DNA from: Macrotis lagotis
Lineage: Eukaryota; Chordata; Mammalia; Peramelemorphia; Peramelidae
DNA length: 64,000 nt
Direction of reading: 5' to 3'
Assembly (NCBI RefSeq): GCF_037893015.1
Contig: NC_133666.1
Coordinates: 568,682,389-568,746,388 of the forward strand
Each line of letters begins with the position of its first letter. The first letter of the stretch is position 1. Below are positions 11,172-21,630 of the stretch, one piece after another. Under the pieces are notes generated by a model. That model was not told where the DNA came from. It made no database searches and saw only the letters and a list, made by a program, of their open reading frames with translations. The position numbers were made by a program, and so were the translations under genes.

Positions 11172-12293
11172 AAGTGATTTACAAATTTATGCTGTAAGGG
11201 AAGAAAGTATAGAGAGCTATAAGTCTATATGGAGACATATGTTTAAATGAGCTTGGGATGGGATAATCTGAAAATTGCTTAATATTGCCACTTTTACAAG
11301 ATTGGGCAGTGAATTGATTGATTGGAAAAGTAATAAACTCCATAAAGTAAAAAGTTTGATACTAAAGCAATTGCTAGGTAAATGTTAACTTTGTCTTCAA
11401 ATTGGGTAAATCTATAATGTGTGTTCATCCTGTGCTCCAAGTTATCTGAAAATACATGTAGCTAAATTAAAGGGTTTGTGAAAAATAATATTGATTTGGT
11501 TTGGTTATAATGTTTTTTTTGGTCCCTCCAGAGTCTTAGAAGGAAAAAGATCTATTAGGAATGCTAAATTAGGGACAGAATGGCCTTGGTAGAGGTTGGG
11601 AGTCTGCCAAAACCTTTGTTTGCACAGAATTCTGAGATATGTTCTCTTAACCAAGCTTTAAAATTGCGAAAAAAGGGAGTATGGTTCTTGTATTAAAAAA
11701 ATTGGGGGTGATAAACAGTAAAGGTAAAGAATTGGCAAACACTATCTTGATATCTTAAAATATACGGAATCTCCAATTCCCAGAACATCATTTTGTCAGT
11801 GAGGATAGAAAGCTCTTATAAGTTAGAGCACTGAGAAATTAAAATAGCACTTATACACATAAGAAGAATATGGAAACTTTTATATTTTGGAAAGGAAAAT
11901 AATTTAAGGTAATTTTGAATTTGAGTTTTGGAATTTATAAGGTTATTAAGAGAAATATAAAGAAAATCTTGTAATAAAAATTTTTAGAAATATCTGGTCA
12001 AGAATATTTTTATTGCAGTTTTAGAGAGTAAAGGGAATATACTTTAAATTCAAAATGTTTTATGTATAATTAGTGAAGTTTGTATTAAAATCAGATTCAA
12101 AATTTTTCTTGAAAATTTAAATTTGTGTTACAATAACAAAATATAAATGAATTGAAGTGTCATCCATCATATTTCTCAAAGATTTGTTAAAATAAACTAT
12201 GAGAATACCTTGCCAACAGGTTTTCTCTCTCTCAAGGTCTTTTTTGGCCCAGAGAGTTTGTGAAAAGCTTTCTTTTTCCACCTCACGTTTATG

Positions 12294-12296
<3 letters not shown>

Positions 12297-12324
<28 letters not shown>
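12297..12324. repeat. (TA)n microsatellite
   Basis: A short TA run of about 26 bases. Confidence 0.9.
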
Positions 12325-12330
<6 letters not shown>

Positions 12331-13059
12331 ATATATGTATCTTGTAACACTGACTTTGCTAAAAATTTATATTAGGTTAGGTTTTTTGAAATTAACATGC
12401 ATATATTTAAAAGCTGAATTCATACAGAATCATTTTCTTTTTGAAAATAGAGGTATATTAGGAATAAGAGGAAAATAAGCTTATGAAATACCATGTAATA
12501 GAAATTTGTGTGTGAATGATATTTATTTCTAAATTTAATTTTAAGAAAATCTGTTTCATTTTTGCTTTAAGAGAATGAGATGTCATCCTGGAAATCTTAT
12601 GTAGGTTAAGAGTTAAATGTTCAATTTTAAAGAATTAACATGGTAAACTCAGAAGAAGAGTGTATAAGAGATTAGGAAGTATACATTAACTGCAATTATT
12701 TCCAATAATATTGAGTGTATGTGAGGGACTTTGAAAGAATATTGGTAAATTGAAAAGTATTTAACCCATGTTTAGGTGACTTGCTGATGAGCAAGATGTT
12801 TAAAAAGTTATGTTACCTAGTTTTGTCTTTATAATTTATTTTCTGGTAATATATCTAAGCCTGGAATTAATGATTGATTGCTTTGTAGAAGTAATGATAG
12901 AAAATATAAGAAATCATGATCCTCTAGGTTCCCTGAAATTTTTAAATAATGTGATGGACTTTATTCTAAACCACATGTCCAAGCATATATTCAATAATAG
13001 AAAAAATATTATATACTCCTCTTATAGCAACATAAAATAATGCATTATATGCTATATTA

Positions 13060-13265
13060 ATGGTATTAAGAAGATATTCTTACAGATAATAAGTATAATT
13101 ATCATGTGGTCAGACACATGGAAATAGCCTTTATTAATCAAAGCACTGATGTAGTATTATATCAGCTCTTTAAGAATTACTATAAGTTATTAGAAATAGA
13201 TGAATTCCTTTTTTTTGAACATATAAATTATCACCCTGGATTGTCTGGACCTACATATATGCATA
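13060..13265 (+). pseudogene. pol: pol remnant: RNase H C-terminal end
   Basis: A single open frame over about 13147-13263 ends with HINYHPGLSGP, which corresponds to the conserved 'HIR(S/A)H(S/T)GLPGP' segment that closes the RNase H domain just before integrase in class II retroviruses. The upstream part of the domain is too decayed to follow. A microsatellite follows at once and separates it from the integrase zinc-binding region. Confidence 0.6.
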
Positions 13266-13266
13266 G

Positions 13267-13302
13267 GTAGATAGATAGTAGATAGATAGACAGACACACA
13301 CA

Positions 13303-13400
<98 letters not shown>
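13267..13400. repeat. GATA/TA/TG compound microsatellite inside pol
   Basis: GATA units, about 56 bases of TA and then a TG run lie between the RNase H and integrase remains. Open frames across it (Thr-His and Ile-Tyr runs on the minus strand) are artefacts. Confidence 0.93.
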
Positions 13401-13401
<1 letters not shown>

Positions 13402-13439
13402 AAAGGGAGACATAGAACCAATCAATTAACCCTTCCACT

Positions 13440-14215
13440 CCTTAGAAGCTTAGTTGAAGAGTAAGTTAAATTGCCTCACAAAAACTTTGATCAGAATGCC
13501 TCTTTACTAAGGAAAGAATTTAAAATCACCAGAGAGCAAGCTAGGACTATAATAAAATTCTGTCCACAGTGTATTCCATATTTACCTACCCCTCCAAATT
13601 ATTTTAAGAATCCTAGAGGCCAGGATCCTAATGAGTTTTGGCAGATGGATTTGACTCATTATGCATATTTTGGAAAAATGAAATTCATTCATGGTACTTT
13701 AGATACATTTAGTTCATAATCAATGACAACAGAACAAAGTTCAAAGGCTACTCAAGGTGTGATTGATCTTTTATTACATTGTTTTGTAAGGATACCAAAT
13801 CCATAAGAACAGATAATGGCTCTGGATATATACTTCTATGGCACTGTCTATAATATAATATAAAACATATTTACAGGCACACTTTTAATCCCACAGGTCA
13901 AGTTATAGTTGAGAAGAAGAATGGGTTGTTAAAAATGTTCCTACATAAACAGAAATGGAAGACTGTGAGGGAGCAGGTGCCAGACAAGACCTAAGTAATT
14001 ATTGTATTCATTAAAATATTTGACATTGGATGATAAGAATAAAACACTGGCTGAAAAACACTTTGGTTACAAAATTATTATAGATGATATAATAAATACC
14101 CCTAAGAGTACTCATAGAGTAATGTGGAAAGCTACAAAAGATGGACATTGGAAAACACTTTTTCAATTACTTACCTGGGGTTGAGGGTATGCTTTTGTTT
14201 TTGTCCACAGAATGG
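13440..14215 (+). pseudogene. pol: pol remnant: integrase
   Basis: The integrase domains are in the right order but spread over more than one frame. The zinc-binding region (HKNFDQNA then CPQC, about 13473-13570) is followed by the catalytic core, with the first Asp in QMDLTHY (codon 13648-13650), the second in TDNGSGY (13812-13814) and the Glu in NPTGQVIVE (13911-13913). The C-terminal region has an MWKAT...HW block and a WG-stop-GY-AFVF block near 14175, where an Arg codon has become TGA. The first 82 codons are still open (13471-13719); after that there are frame changes and stops. The wording is closest to betaretroviral/ERVK integrases. It cannot make a functional protein as it stands. 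Confidence 0.85.
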
Positions 14216-14369
14216 AGAAAATGTCTGAATGTCAAAGAAGGAGCATCAGACTGCGCAGACCAGATGATCAAGTAATATAGAAAATGAATAATGTACACAT
14301 AAGAAATCAAATAAGAAAGCATAAGAGGAGAAGGAAGGACAGACCACAAAAAAGAAAGCACAACATAGA

Positions 14370-15462
14370 CTTATAGGACAATTTGTTTGCTTATATTAAT
14401 CATGAAAAATTTGGTTTGAAAAAGGAATTGCATATTGGACTTAGATTCAAAACTATACTATAGGGAGAAAAGTATGGCTAAAGTTGTTTTGATGGGAGAA
14501 GCTGCAAATTATTTAGGATATAACAAAATTACTATTAGAAATATCAAAGAAGAGATGCTGAGATGTTAAGTATAATTTTTTCTGATTTATAAAGTATGAC
14601 ACATATATGTTTTTGTAAAAAATGTACTGATAAATCATGTGTTAAATTAAGTAAAACTAATCATTCAACTCATTCAAATATTTATAGTATGGGAATATTT
14701 AGGACCTTAGAAATATTAGGAGTTCCATTTGTAGAAAGTACTGAAGGTAGAAAAAAATTTCCTACCAAACCTCCTTGTTTAAATTTACATGCTTGGGATT
14801 TCAAACATGAATGTTTTTTTACCCTGAGTTGTTTCTCACACTCCATATAGAGGAATTTATGATCCTTACTGAGGAAAAGAGGGGAATAATATTAACTGTT
14901 ACAATTTCATTATTTGAGCATGTGTATGTAAAGAAGTGATGAATAAGGAAAAGATAGAAGGAAAATATAATCAAGAATTGTCAGAAAATGTTACTAGACC
15001 ATTAAAGGCTCAGAAGAAGATTTATATAATTCTTTATCATTTGATTAACACATTATAAACCTCTATAATTAACAATTTGTGTTAGGGAATAAAATATAGA
15101 TATGAGCAAGAAATTGTATGATTAGTATCTTCACCATATTGGTACCTAGTTACATGGTATTATTTCTGTTTTCAAGTTTGTCATAATTATGGTATTGATC
15201 ACTTGTTGTTTGCCTCTCATTTTAAAGTTTCACATTCAACATGTTAAAAGCCAGAATGGTACAAAATGAGGAAGATGTACAAAGAGCCTCCAAGAATGGT
15301 TTGAAGTCAGATAAAATGGATGACATACTTACTGATCAGCATACTTAAATTCTTTTACATATATTGAAGCTATAACATTTTGATAATACAAGACAAGAAC
15401 TAGATGCTATATGATGAAGAGTTGAAGGCCAACTCATGGAATTGTTAGTTTGCTGTGTTACC
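14370..15462 (+). other. Proviral 3' region, no recognisable env
   Basis: Only about 1.1 kb separates the integrase end from the polypurine tract, too little for a full betaretroviral envelope gene. No signal peptide, furin-type site or transmembrane segment was recognised. One 84-codon open frame (14596-14850) is described separately. Confidence 0.5.
14596..14850 (+). CDS. Uncharacterised Cys-rich 84-codon frame in the proviral 3' region
   Basis: I do not recognise this product. It is a small open frame with a Cys cluster near the N-terminus (CFCKKC then four residues later another C), a Lys-rich stretch and a Pro-containing KFPTKPP segment, and it ends in an aromatic-rich tail. It has no signal peptide or membrane helix. 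It lies between integrase and the 3' LTR, where env or a small accessory frame would be. Given the decay of the rest of the provirus it may be a chance survivor of a longer gene. Confidence 0.25.
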   Translation: MTHICFCKKCTDKSCVKLSKTNHSTHSNIYSMGIFRTLEILGVPFVESTEGRKKFPTKPPCLNLHAWDFKHECFFTLSCFSHSI

Positions 15463-15476
15463 AGAAGAGAGGGAAG
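15463..15476 (+). promoter_or_regulatory. Polypurine tract
   Basis: AGAAGAGAGGGAAG lies directly before the 3' LTR, the position of the plus-strand primer in retroviruses. Confidence 0.75.
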
Positions 15477-15857
15477 CGTTGAGAGCTGCTCTGGTGAGTT
15501 TGGGTTAAAAGTCAGTTATGACTAAAAGTCGGGGTGACCCTTGAGCTGAAGGCTTTCCATGGAACTCTGCCATGATAAAACAACTGTGTCATCCTTTACC
15601 TCATATGTGTGTGATAACCCTATACCCAACTTCTTGACCTTGGTTACATCCTGCTAAGTTGCATCCTACGAAAGTTAGAGAAAAGTCATTATTTTATCTT
15701 TTATGCTAATTTTGTGGTTTTCTGCTATAAAGAACTGTTTGATACTGTGAATAAACGATTCTGCAAGTTGTCCTGCTAGCATCCCCATCCAAGGTACACA
15801 TGTTTATTTTCTCTCCTGAGCTGAATTAATTTCCATGGAGGACAAGGGAACTGAACA
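15477..15857 (+). repeat. 3' LTR of the provirus
   Basis: It aligns with the 5' LTR throughout. The first base has changed (CG instead of TG) and it ends in CTGAACA. It keeps a TATAAA at 15726-15731 and an AATAAA at 15750-15755, about 20 bases apart, a compact arrangement common in LTRs of this class. Confidence 0.9.
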
Positions 15858-15863
15858 TTCAAG
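15858..15863. repeat. 6-bp target-site duplication, right copy
   Basis: TTCAAG, identical to 8515-8520. L1 ORF2 sequence resumes directly after it. Confidence 0.85.
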
Positions 15864-16599
15864 TATTATATTTCTTATTCTGTTAATCTAGGCAGATAGT
15901 AATTTTGAAAATATTAATCAATTTGAATCAGATTATCAAATTTATTGGCATACAGTTCCACAAAATAATGCCAAAATAACAGTTTAATTTTCTCCTCTTT
16001 GGTGTTAGTTCATCCTTTGCATTTTGATACTGGTAATGATATTATCTTCTTTCATTTTTTAAAAAATAGATTAACAAAATATTATCTTTTTTTCAAAGTT
16101 TTTATAACACCAACCCTCACTTGTATTTATTAAATCAATGGTTTCTTTGCTTTCAATTTTGTGAATCTCTCCCTTGATTTTCAGAATTTCTAATTTGGTA
16201 TTTAATTGGGTATCTTTAATTTGATCTTTTTTCCATCTTTTTATAGGTGTATACCCAATTCACTGATCTCCTCTTACTTCGTTTTACTCATATAATTATT
16301 TTTAAATATAAAATTTCCAATAAAAACTGCATTGGGTACATCCCATAAATATTGATGTGATGTCTCATTGTTATTTTCTTGGATGTAATTATTGATAATT
16401 TCTATGATTTTCTGTTTGATCTGCTCAATATGTTGAATTAAGTTATTTAGTTTCCAGTTAGTTTTTGGTTACTCTTTCTATGACCCTTTATTACATTTAA
16501 TTTTTTATCTTTCTATCTTCTGAAAACTATGTATTTGTTATTTCTGCCTTTCTGCATTTGATTATATGGTTTTTATACCCTAGTACATGTCAATTTTGG

Positions 16600-16604
16600 T
16601 ATAC

Positions 16605-16670
<66 letters not shown>

Positions 16671-16671
16671 G
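16600..16671. repeat. (TA)n microsatellite in L1 endonuclease region
   Basis: A TA run of about 70 bases with one TG interruption. Confidence 0.95.
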
Positions 16672-17471
16672 TAGAGAAAAAGGTATTTCTTTTCAATCCC
16701 CATTAAGGTTTTCCAGTTGTTTATCACAACTAATTTTTCTATGATTTTATTAACCTTCTTAACTTTCTTAGTATTTATGTTGTGTACAGATTTATCTAGT
16801 TATGAGAGAGGGAGTTTGAAGCCCCACATAATTAAAGTTTTGCTGTCTGTGTCCCCTTGTAATTCACTCCATTTTTTATCTAGAAAATTGGATATTATAC
16901 CATGAGGTGAATACATGTTTAATTATGATATAGCTTCATTCCCTATGGTGCATTTAAAGAAGATGTAGTTTCCTTCCTCATCCCTTTTGATGGGATCAAT
17001 TTTTGCTTTCATTTTATCTGAGATCAGTATCTCTGGCTCTGATTTTTTTTTTAACTTCAAATGAAGCATAATGTATTTTATGCCAGCCTTTTATCTTTCC
17101 CCTATATGTATCTCTCTGCTTCAAATGTGTTTCTTGTAAGTAATAAATCAATTGTAGTACTCTGGTTTTTAATCAATTTTGTTACCTGCTTCCATGTTTA
17201 TGAGAGTGTTCGTCCCATTCACATTTACAGTTAAGATGACTAAGTCTGTATTTTCCTCCATGCTATGTTTCCCCACTGATATTTTTCTCTTTCCTTTCCC
17301 CTTATTCCTTCTCACCAGAGTTTTACTCCCTTTCTCCTTTAACTTTTAAAATTTAACTTTCAGTTTACTTTCATCTATATCTTTGCCTTCTCTTTTTATA
17401 GTCACCTTTCCCCTTTTCTTTCTCTTGCCCAAACTCACCCCACACTTCCTATTAGAGTAGGCTAGATTTTT

Positions 17472-17611
17472 CCTCCTTTTTCTAAGGCAATGGGGTTAAG
17501 TGACTTGCCCAGTGTCACACAGCTAGGTAATTAATTGTCTATGGCCAAACTTGAACTCAAGTCCTCCTGACTCCAGGGTCAATGCTCTATCCACTGCTGC
17601 CTAGCTGCCCC
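17472..17611 (-). repeat. Marsupial SINE with 19-bp target duplication
   Basis: A reverse-oriented SINE flanked by a perfect duplication, TAGAGTAGGCTAGATTTTT, at 17453-17471 and 17612-17630. It sits in the spacer of the old L1. Confidence 0.95.
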
Positions 17612-19162
17612 TAGAGTAGGCTAGATTTTTAAACTCAAATGGGAATGTATTTTATTTCCTCTCTTAGCCAAATCTATTGAAAAGAATTTATTCATTGTTA
17701 ACACATTGTCCCTTCTTTACCTCTAATACAATAGGTCTTTGTTCCACTTCACCTGTTGTTTTATGGATAGTAGCACCTTCAAAGAAGTACTATCAATCAA
17801 GTAGAATCAGCCAAAGTACCATCAATCAAAGCTTGACTGATTTCTTGATTATTTGATCAATTGGATGTATTACCAGTCAAAGTAAATCACAGATTGATTG
17901 ATGGATGGATGGGTTGAAACACAGATAGACTCAGTCAATAAGTACCCACCTCTCCTTTGTCTTGGTTAGAAATATATTTCTCAAGAGTTATGAATTACAC
18001 CAAATTATAATCATATTTTGCCTTATTCCCTTTTCAAGTACCCTCCATGTTGACACAGTCCCCATGAACCAAAGTATCATCTAAAGTCATATCATTTCAT
18101 GAATCATTTGCAGCCCCCCAGCATATTTACTACCCTTACTCACTCTTCTTTATCTCCCCATCCAGGGAATGTAAATCTGTCTTAAATTAAGTATGTATTA
18201 AATCCAAACCTCCCAAATAGCGTCACATGTTCTGCCCCTAAAGTCACATCTGATTTAATTTGCTAGAAAATCTCAAAGGCTCTATGTTTGGGGACATTTT
18301 GAAAGTCTCTCTTAAGAACTTTATAATTGAGTATAAAGTAGGGGAAACACTGCCTCTAGCCACCCAGCATAGAATGTGCTCATCAGAGACAGTGCTAAGC
18401 TTTATGAACAAGATAGAATTAAATTAGATCAAAGGAAATTTAGACACAAAAGTTTAGATTAACACCCCTGCTTTTTCTCTGGGCTTTTTGTTTCAATCTT
18501 AGTGATGTCATCTTGGTCCTCTTCAATGGAAAGAAAAGAACCAACAATACCCATATCCTCTACATCCAATCTGTTCAATTTTATTCAACCTTTATCTGTC
18601 ATAAGAGATATATAATTCTCAAGTATTGAAAGTGTTATATCTTCCCTTATAGCACAGAATATAATTGATGGTCTTGTCTAAATATTCTTTTGCTTTGTTT
18701 TCCTTGCTCTTTTAGTGTACCTTTTCACGCATCTCTTGAGTCTTATATTTCGAGATCGAATTCTCTGTGCAGTTCTAGTCTTTTTAGCATGTCTTCTATT
18801 TTGTTTATATCCATCTTTTCCCCTAATAGAATATGGTGAATTTTTCAGGATAGTGAATTCTTGATTGTAATTCAAGGTCCTTTGCCATCTGATATTCAAT
18901 ATTCAGGTCCTCCCCTCCTTCAGTGTTGAAGCTGATAAATCCTGTGTAAAGTTGATTCTGTTTCCTTTGTATTCAAATGATTTCTTTTTTGTTGCTTACA
19001 TTACTTTCTCCATTATTTGAAAATTCTGGAATTGTGCTATGGTAACCTTTGGAGTTTTTATCATGGGTTATTTTTCTGGAGGAATTCTTTCAATGACTAT
19101 TTTGTTTTCTTGCTCTAGCAAATTTGGAATATTTTCCCTGATACTTTCCTATAAGTTGTTTT

Positions 19163-19176
19163 CCAGGTAATTTTTT
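19163..19176. repeat. Target-site duplication of the half-LINE, left copy
   Basis: CCAGGTAATTTTTT, repeated at 22366-22379 on the other side of the inserted element. Confidence 0.88.
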
Positions 19177-19344
19177 AAAATTTATTTTTATTCTCATTTT
19201 GTACGAATGTTTTTCTACATTAATAAAATATTCTTATTTACAAGTAAACAAAATACCCCCCCCCATGAATATAGATAGACTTGCTTGGGCAAAAAAAGTA
19301 AAGGGGAGAGAAAAAAAATTAAAATAAAAAAAATAGTAATAATT

Positions 19345-19489
19345 GTAGGTATGGCCAGGTGGCGCAATGGAAGAAGCACCAGCCCTGGAGCCGCGAGCAC
19401 CCGAGTCCATATCCAGCCTTGTAAACCCAACAATCACCCAGCCATGTGACATGCAAACCACCCAATTCCCACTGTCCTGCAAAAACCAA
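19345..19489 (+). repeat. SINE-like module 3 in the half-LINE 3' region
   Basis: It has the SINE layout (ATGGCCAGGTGGCGCAATGG ... CCAGCCCTGGAGCC ... GTCCTGCAAAAACC) but is GC-richer and diverged from the free SINEs. It is antisense to the host ORF1. The same module is present at 29815-29952 in the other copy. Confidence 0.75.
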
Positions 19490-19536
19490 AAAGAAGGGAA
19501 AAAAAAGACCCAAAATAAGATAAAATAGTAATAATA

Positions 19537-19680
19537 GTAGGGGTGGCAGGGTGGCAGAAAGAGCATTGGCCCTTGAGCCAGGAGCACCTGGGTCCAAATC
19601 TGGCCCCAGACACCCAAAAATCACCCTGCTATGTGGCCCCAGGCAGGCCACCCAGCCCTACTTGCCCTGCACCCTCCCCC
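19537..19680 (+). repeat. SINE-like module 2 in the half-LINE 3' region
   Basis: It has a SINE-like order (GTAGGGGTGGCAGGGTGGCA, CTTGAGCCAGGAGCACCTGG, CAGGCAGGCCACCCAGCCCT). Counterpart at 29612-29758 in the other copy. Confidence 0.75.
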
Positions 19681-19888
19681 AAATAATAATAACAAAAAAT
19701 GTGCTTCAGTATTTGTTCCAACACCAACAACTCTGTCACGGGTGGATCACATTCTTTATGATAAGTCCATCACAAAAGTTACTTCCATATTTTTCCAACG
19801 TTGCCATTGCTGATTGCAACTCGCTCCTTTCTTATTTCTCCACTACCATGTACTATATTTTCCCTCTCATTTCACTCTGACTCTGCTG

Positions 19889-20030
19889 TAGGGTCGCTGA
19901 GTGGCACAGCAGATAGATCCCTGGTACTGGAGCCAAGAAGCCCTGGCCCCCATACCACCCCTTAGGCCCAGAATCCACCTGGCCCTAAGGTCCTGGTCAG
20001 GCCTTCCAATCCCAGCCCCTTGCAAGAAGT
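19889..20030 (+). repeat. SINE-like module 1 in the half-LINE 3' region
   Basis: It starts TAGGGTCGCTGAGTGGCACA and ends with CCCCTTGCAAGAAG. It is the most diverged of the three. Counterpart at 29264-29403 in the other copy. Confidence 0.65.
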
Positions 20031-20511
20031 AAAAAAGAAAATGTGTTATATCTGACCACTCTCCCCCCATGGTCCATCCTCTCCTCCTTTATTCACATCC
20101 CTACCCCTACCCCCTGCTCCCCCCTCCTTCTTACTCCAGATGTCTATACCCCATTGAGTATATTTTCTGTTTCCTCTCCTAGCCATCTCTGATGGGAACA
20201 AAGGTTCCCTCATTCCCCCTGGCCTCCCCCCTTCCATATCATTGCAATAGCTCATTGTAATAAAAAAAAAAAATCTTATTGTGTGAAATATATTGGACTT
20301 TCCCCCTCTCCTTTTTCTTTCTCCCATTCCATTTCCATTTTTTTCTATTGACTCCATTTTTGCACCATATTTTATCTTCGAATTCAGCTTTCTCCTGTGC
20401 TTCAACTATAAAAGCTCCCTCTACCTGCTCTATTAACTGAGAAGGTTCATATGAATATTAGCGGTATCATTTTTCTATACATGCAGTTCATCCTCATTAA
20501 GTCCCTCATAT

Positions 20512-21630
20512 TTACCCCCTCTCCTCCAATCTCCATGCTTCACCTGAGTCCTGTATCTGAAGATCAAACCTTCTGTTCAGCTCTGGCCATTCCAAAAGGA
20601 ACATTTGAAAATCCCCTGGTTCATTGAAAGTCCATCTTTTTCCCTGGAAGAGGACATTCAGCCTTGCTGGGTAGTTCATTCTTGGCTGCATTCTAAGCTC
20701 TTTTGCCTCCCGGTATATTGTATTCCAAGCCCTGCGAGCTTCCAATGTAGTTGCTGCTAAGTCCTGTGTGATCGTGACTGCAGCTCCACGATATTTGAAC
20801 TGTGTCCTTCTGGCTGCTTGTAATATTTTCTCTTTGACTTGGGAGTTCTGGAACTTGGCTATAATATTCCCTGGGGTTGGTTTTTTGGGATCTCTTTCTC
20901 GGGGGGGGGGGGGGATTGGTGGATTCTCCCCATTTCTATTTTGCCCTCTTCTTCTAGAATATCAGGGTAATTTTCCTGTAGTAATTATTTGAAAATGATG
21001 TCAAGGCTCTTTTCCTGATCATGACTTTCAGGTGTTCCAATAATTTTTAAATTATCTTTCCTAAGTCTGTTTTCCATATCAGTTGTTTTTTCAATGAGAT
21101 ATTTCACATTTTCTTCTAATTTTTCATTTTTTTGGTTTTGAAGTATTGAGTCCTGATTTCTGGTAAATTCATCAATCTCCCTGAATTCTATTCTTTGTCT
21201 GAAGGATTTGTTCTCCTCAGAGAGTTTTCTTATCTCTTTTTCCATCTGGCCAATTTTGCTTTTTAAAGCATTCTTCTCCTCAATAACTTTTTTGGACTGT
21301 TTTATCCATTTGACCTAAGCTGTTTTTTAGCATGCTATTTTCTTCAGCATTTTTTTGGATTTGGTTGACTAAGCTGCTGACTTCATTTTCATGTTTTTCC
21401 TGCATCTCTCTCCTTTCTTTTCCAAGTTTTTCTTCCAACTCCCTCATTTGATTTTCAAAGTCTTTTTTGAGGTCTGTCATAGACTGATCCCAATTTCTGT
21501 TTTTCTTGGAGTCTTTAGATGCAGGAGCTTGTGCTTCCTCATCTTCAGACTGAGTATTTTGATCCTTCTTGGGCTCATTTGCAAAACATTTCTCAATAGT
21601 ATTCCTCTTATTTCACTGCTTGCTCATTTT
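20512..21630 (-). pseudogene. Half-LINE ORF1 (L1 ORF1p-like RNA-binding protein)
   Basis: ORF1p is the L1 RNA-binding chaperone, a coiled-coil trimer with an RRM and a C-terminal domain. Here the N-terminus opens at about 21630 (MSKQ, followed by a stop). A heptad-rich coiled coil covers 21480-21280, interrupted by a stop/frameshift near 21280. The coiled coil resumes at 21245 and leads into the RRM start (RLRKDNLKIIG, about 21055). The RRM/C-terminal part continues in shifted frames and ends with a C-terminal domain at 20745-20512 (EARRAWNTIYREAKELRMQP, NYPARLNVLFQGKRWTF). Length is about 370 codons, normal for ORF1p. A G-run at about 20901-20914 is a visible frame-breaking point. Confidence 0.75.

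Larger units (their letters stand above)
9307..13055 (+). other. Proviral middle with no recognisable gene
   Basis: Gag (capsid, nucleocapsid), protease and reverse transcriptase should lie here by position. I could not find a Cys-His box, an aspartic protease DTG or a YxDD reverse transcriptase motif in any plus frame. The sequence is very AT-rich and holds two SINEs, one SINE fragment and two TA microsatellites. After removing them about 3.3 kb remains, which is short for the missing genes, so deletion as well as point decay is likely. Confidence 0.5.
8521..15857 (+). mobile_element. Endogenous retrovirus, class II (betaretrovirus/ERVK-like), decayed provirus
   Basis: It is bounded by two related LTRs (8521-8907 and 15477-15857) and a 6-bp target duplication, 7,337 bases in all. 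The order is LTR, primer-binding-site-like sequence, gag matrix remnant, a long unrecognised middle, RNase H C-terminus, integrase, a short 3' region, polypurine tract and LTR. Class II is inferred from the integrase and RNase H wording, the 6-bp duplication and the Lys-type primer site. The LTRs differ at roughly one position in five by eye, so the insertion is old. Stops and frameshifts run through every gene. Three SINE pieces and three TA/TG microsatellites lie inside. It integrated into the ORF2 of an older minus-strand L1. Confidence 0.88.
15864..19162 (-). mobile_element. Old L1, part 2: ORF2 endonuclease, spacer, ORF1 C-terminus
   Basis: Reading leftwards on the minus strand it contains the ORF1 C-terminal region (about 18.7-19.16 kb), the ORF1-ORF2 spacer (about 17.3-18.7 kb) and the ORF2 endonuclease plus linker (about 15.9-17.3 kb). 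The match is to the 56.16-58.7 kb part of the well-preserved L1 (for example ATCAAATTTATTGGCATA near 15935, and 'tttctgcctttctgcatttgattat' near 16540). No frame of any length survives. The spacer includes repeated TCAATCAA-type words near 17.79-17.92 kb, as does the related spacer at 33.2 kb. Confidence 0.8.

Noticed and set aside
13190..13438. Two overlapping minus-strand frames with Thr-His and Ile-Tyr runs
   Set aside because: They are translations of the TA/TG microsatellite, antisense to retroviral pol.
14596..14850. Resemblance of the CFCKKC cluster to a lentiviral transactivator
   Set aside because: The likeness is limited to a few cysteines and lysines, and the provirus is class II by its integrase. 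It is recorded only as an uncharacterised frame.
17780..17940. Clustered TCAATCAA / TTGATTGA words that look like a short direct-repeat array, also near 33.2 kb
   Set aside because: They are irregular, belong to the L1 spacer in both places and lack spacer-repeat periodicity, so neither a CRISPR array nor a defined regulatory array is supported.
19215..20070. Frames of 67-127 codons on both strands
   Set aside because: They run through SINE-like modules and poly-T/A stretches; the same happens in the second copy at 29.2-30.1 kb.
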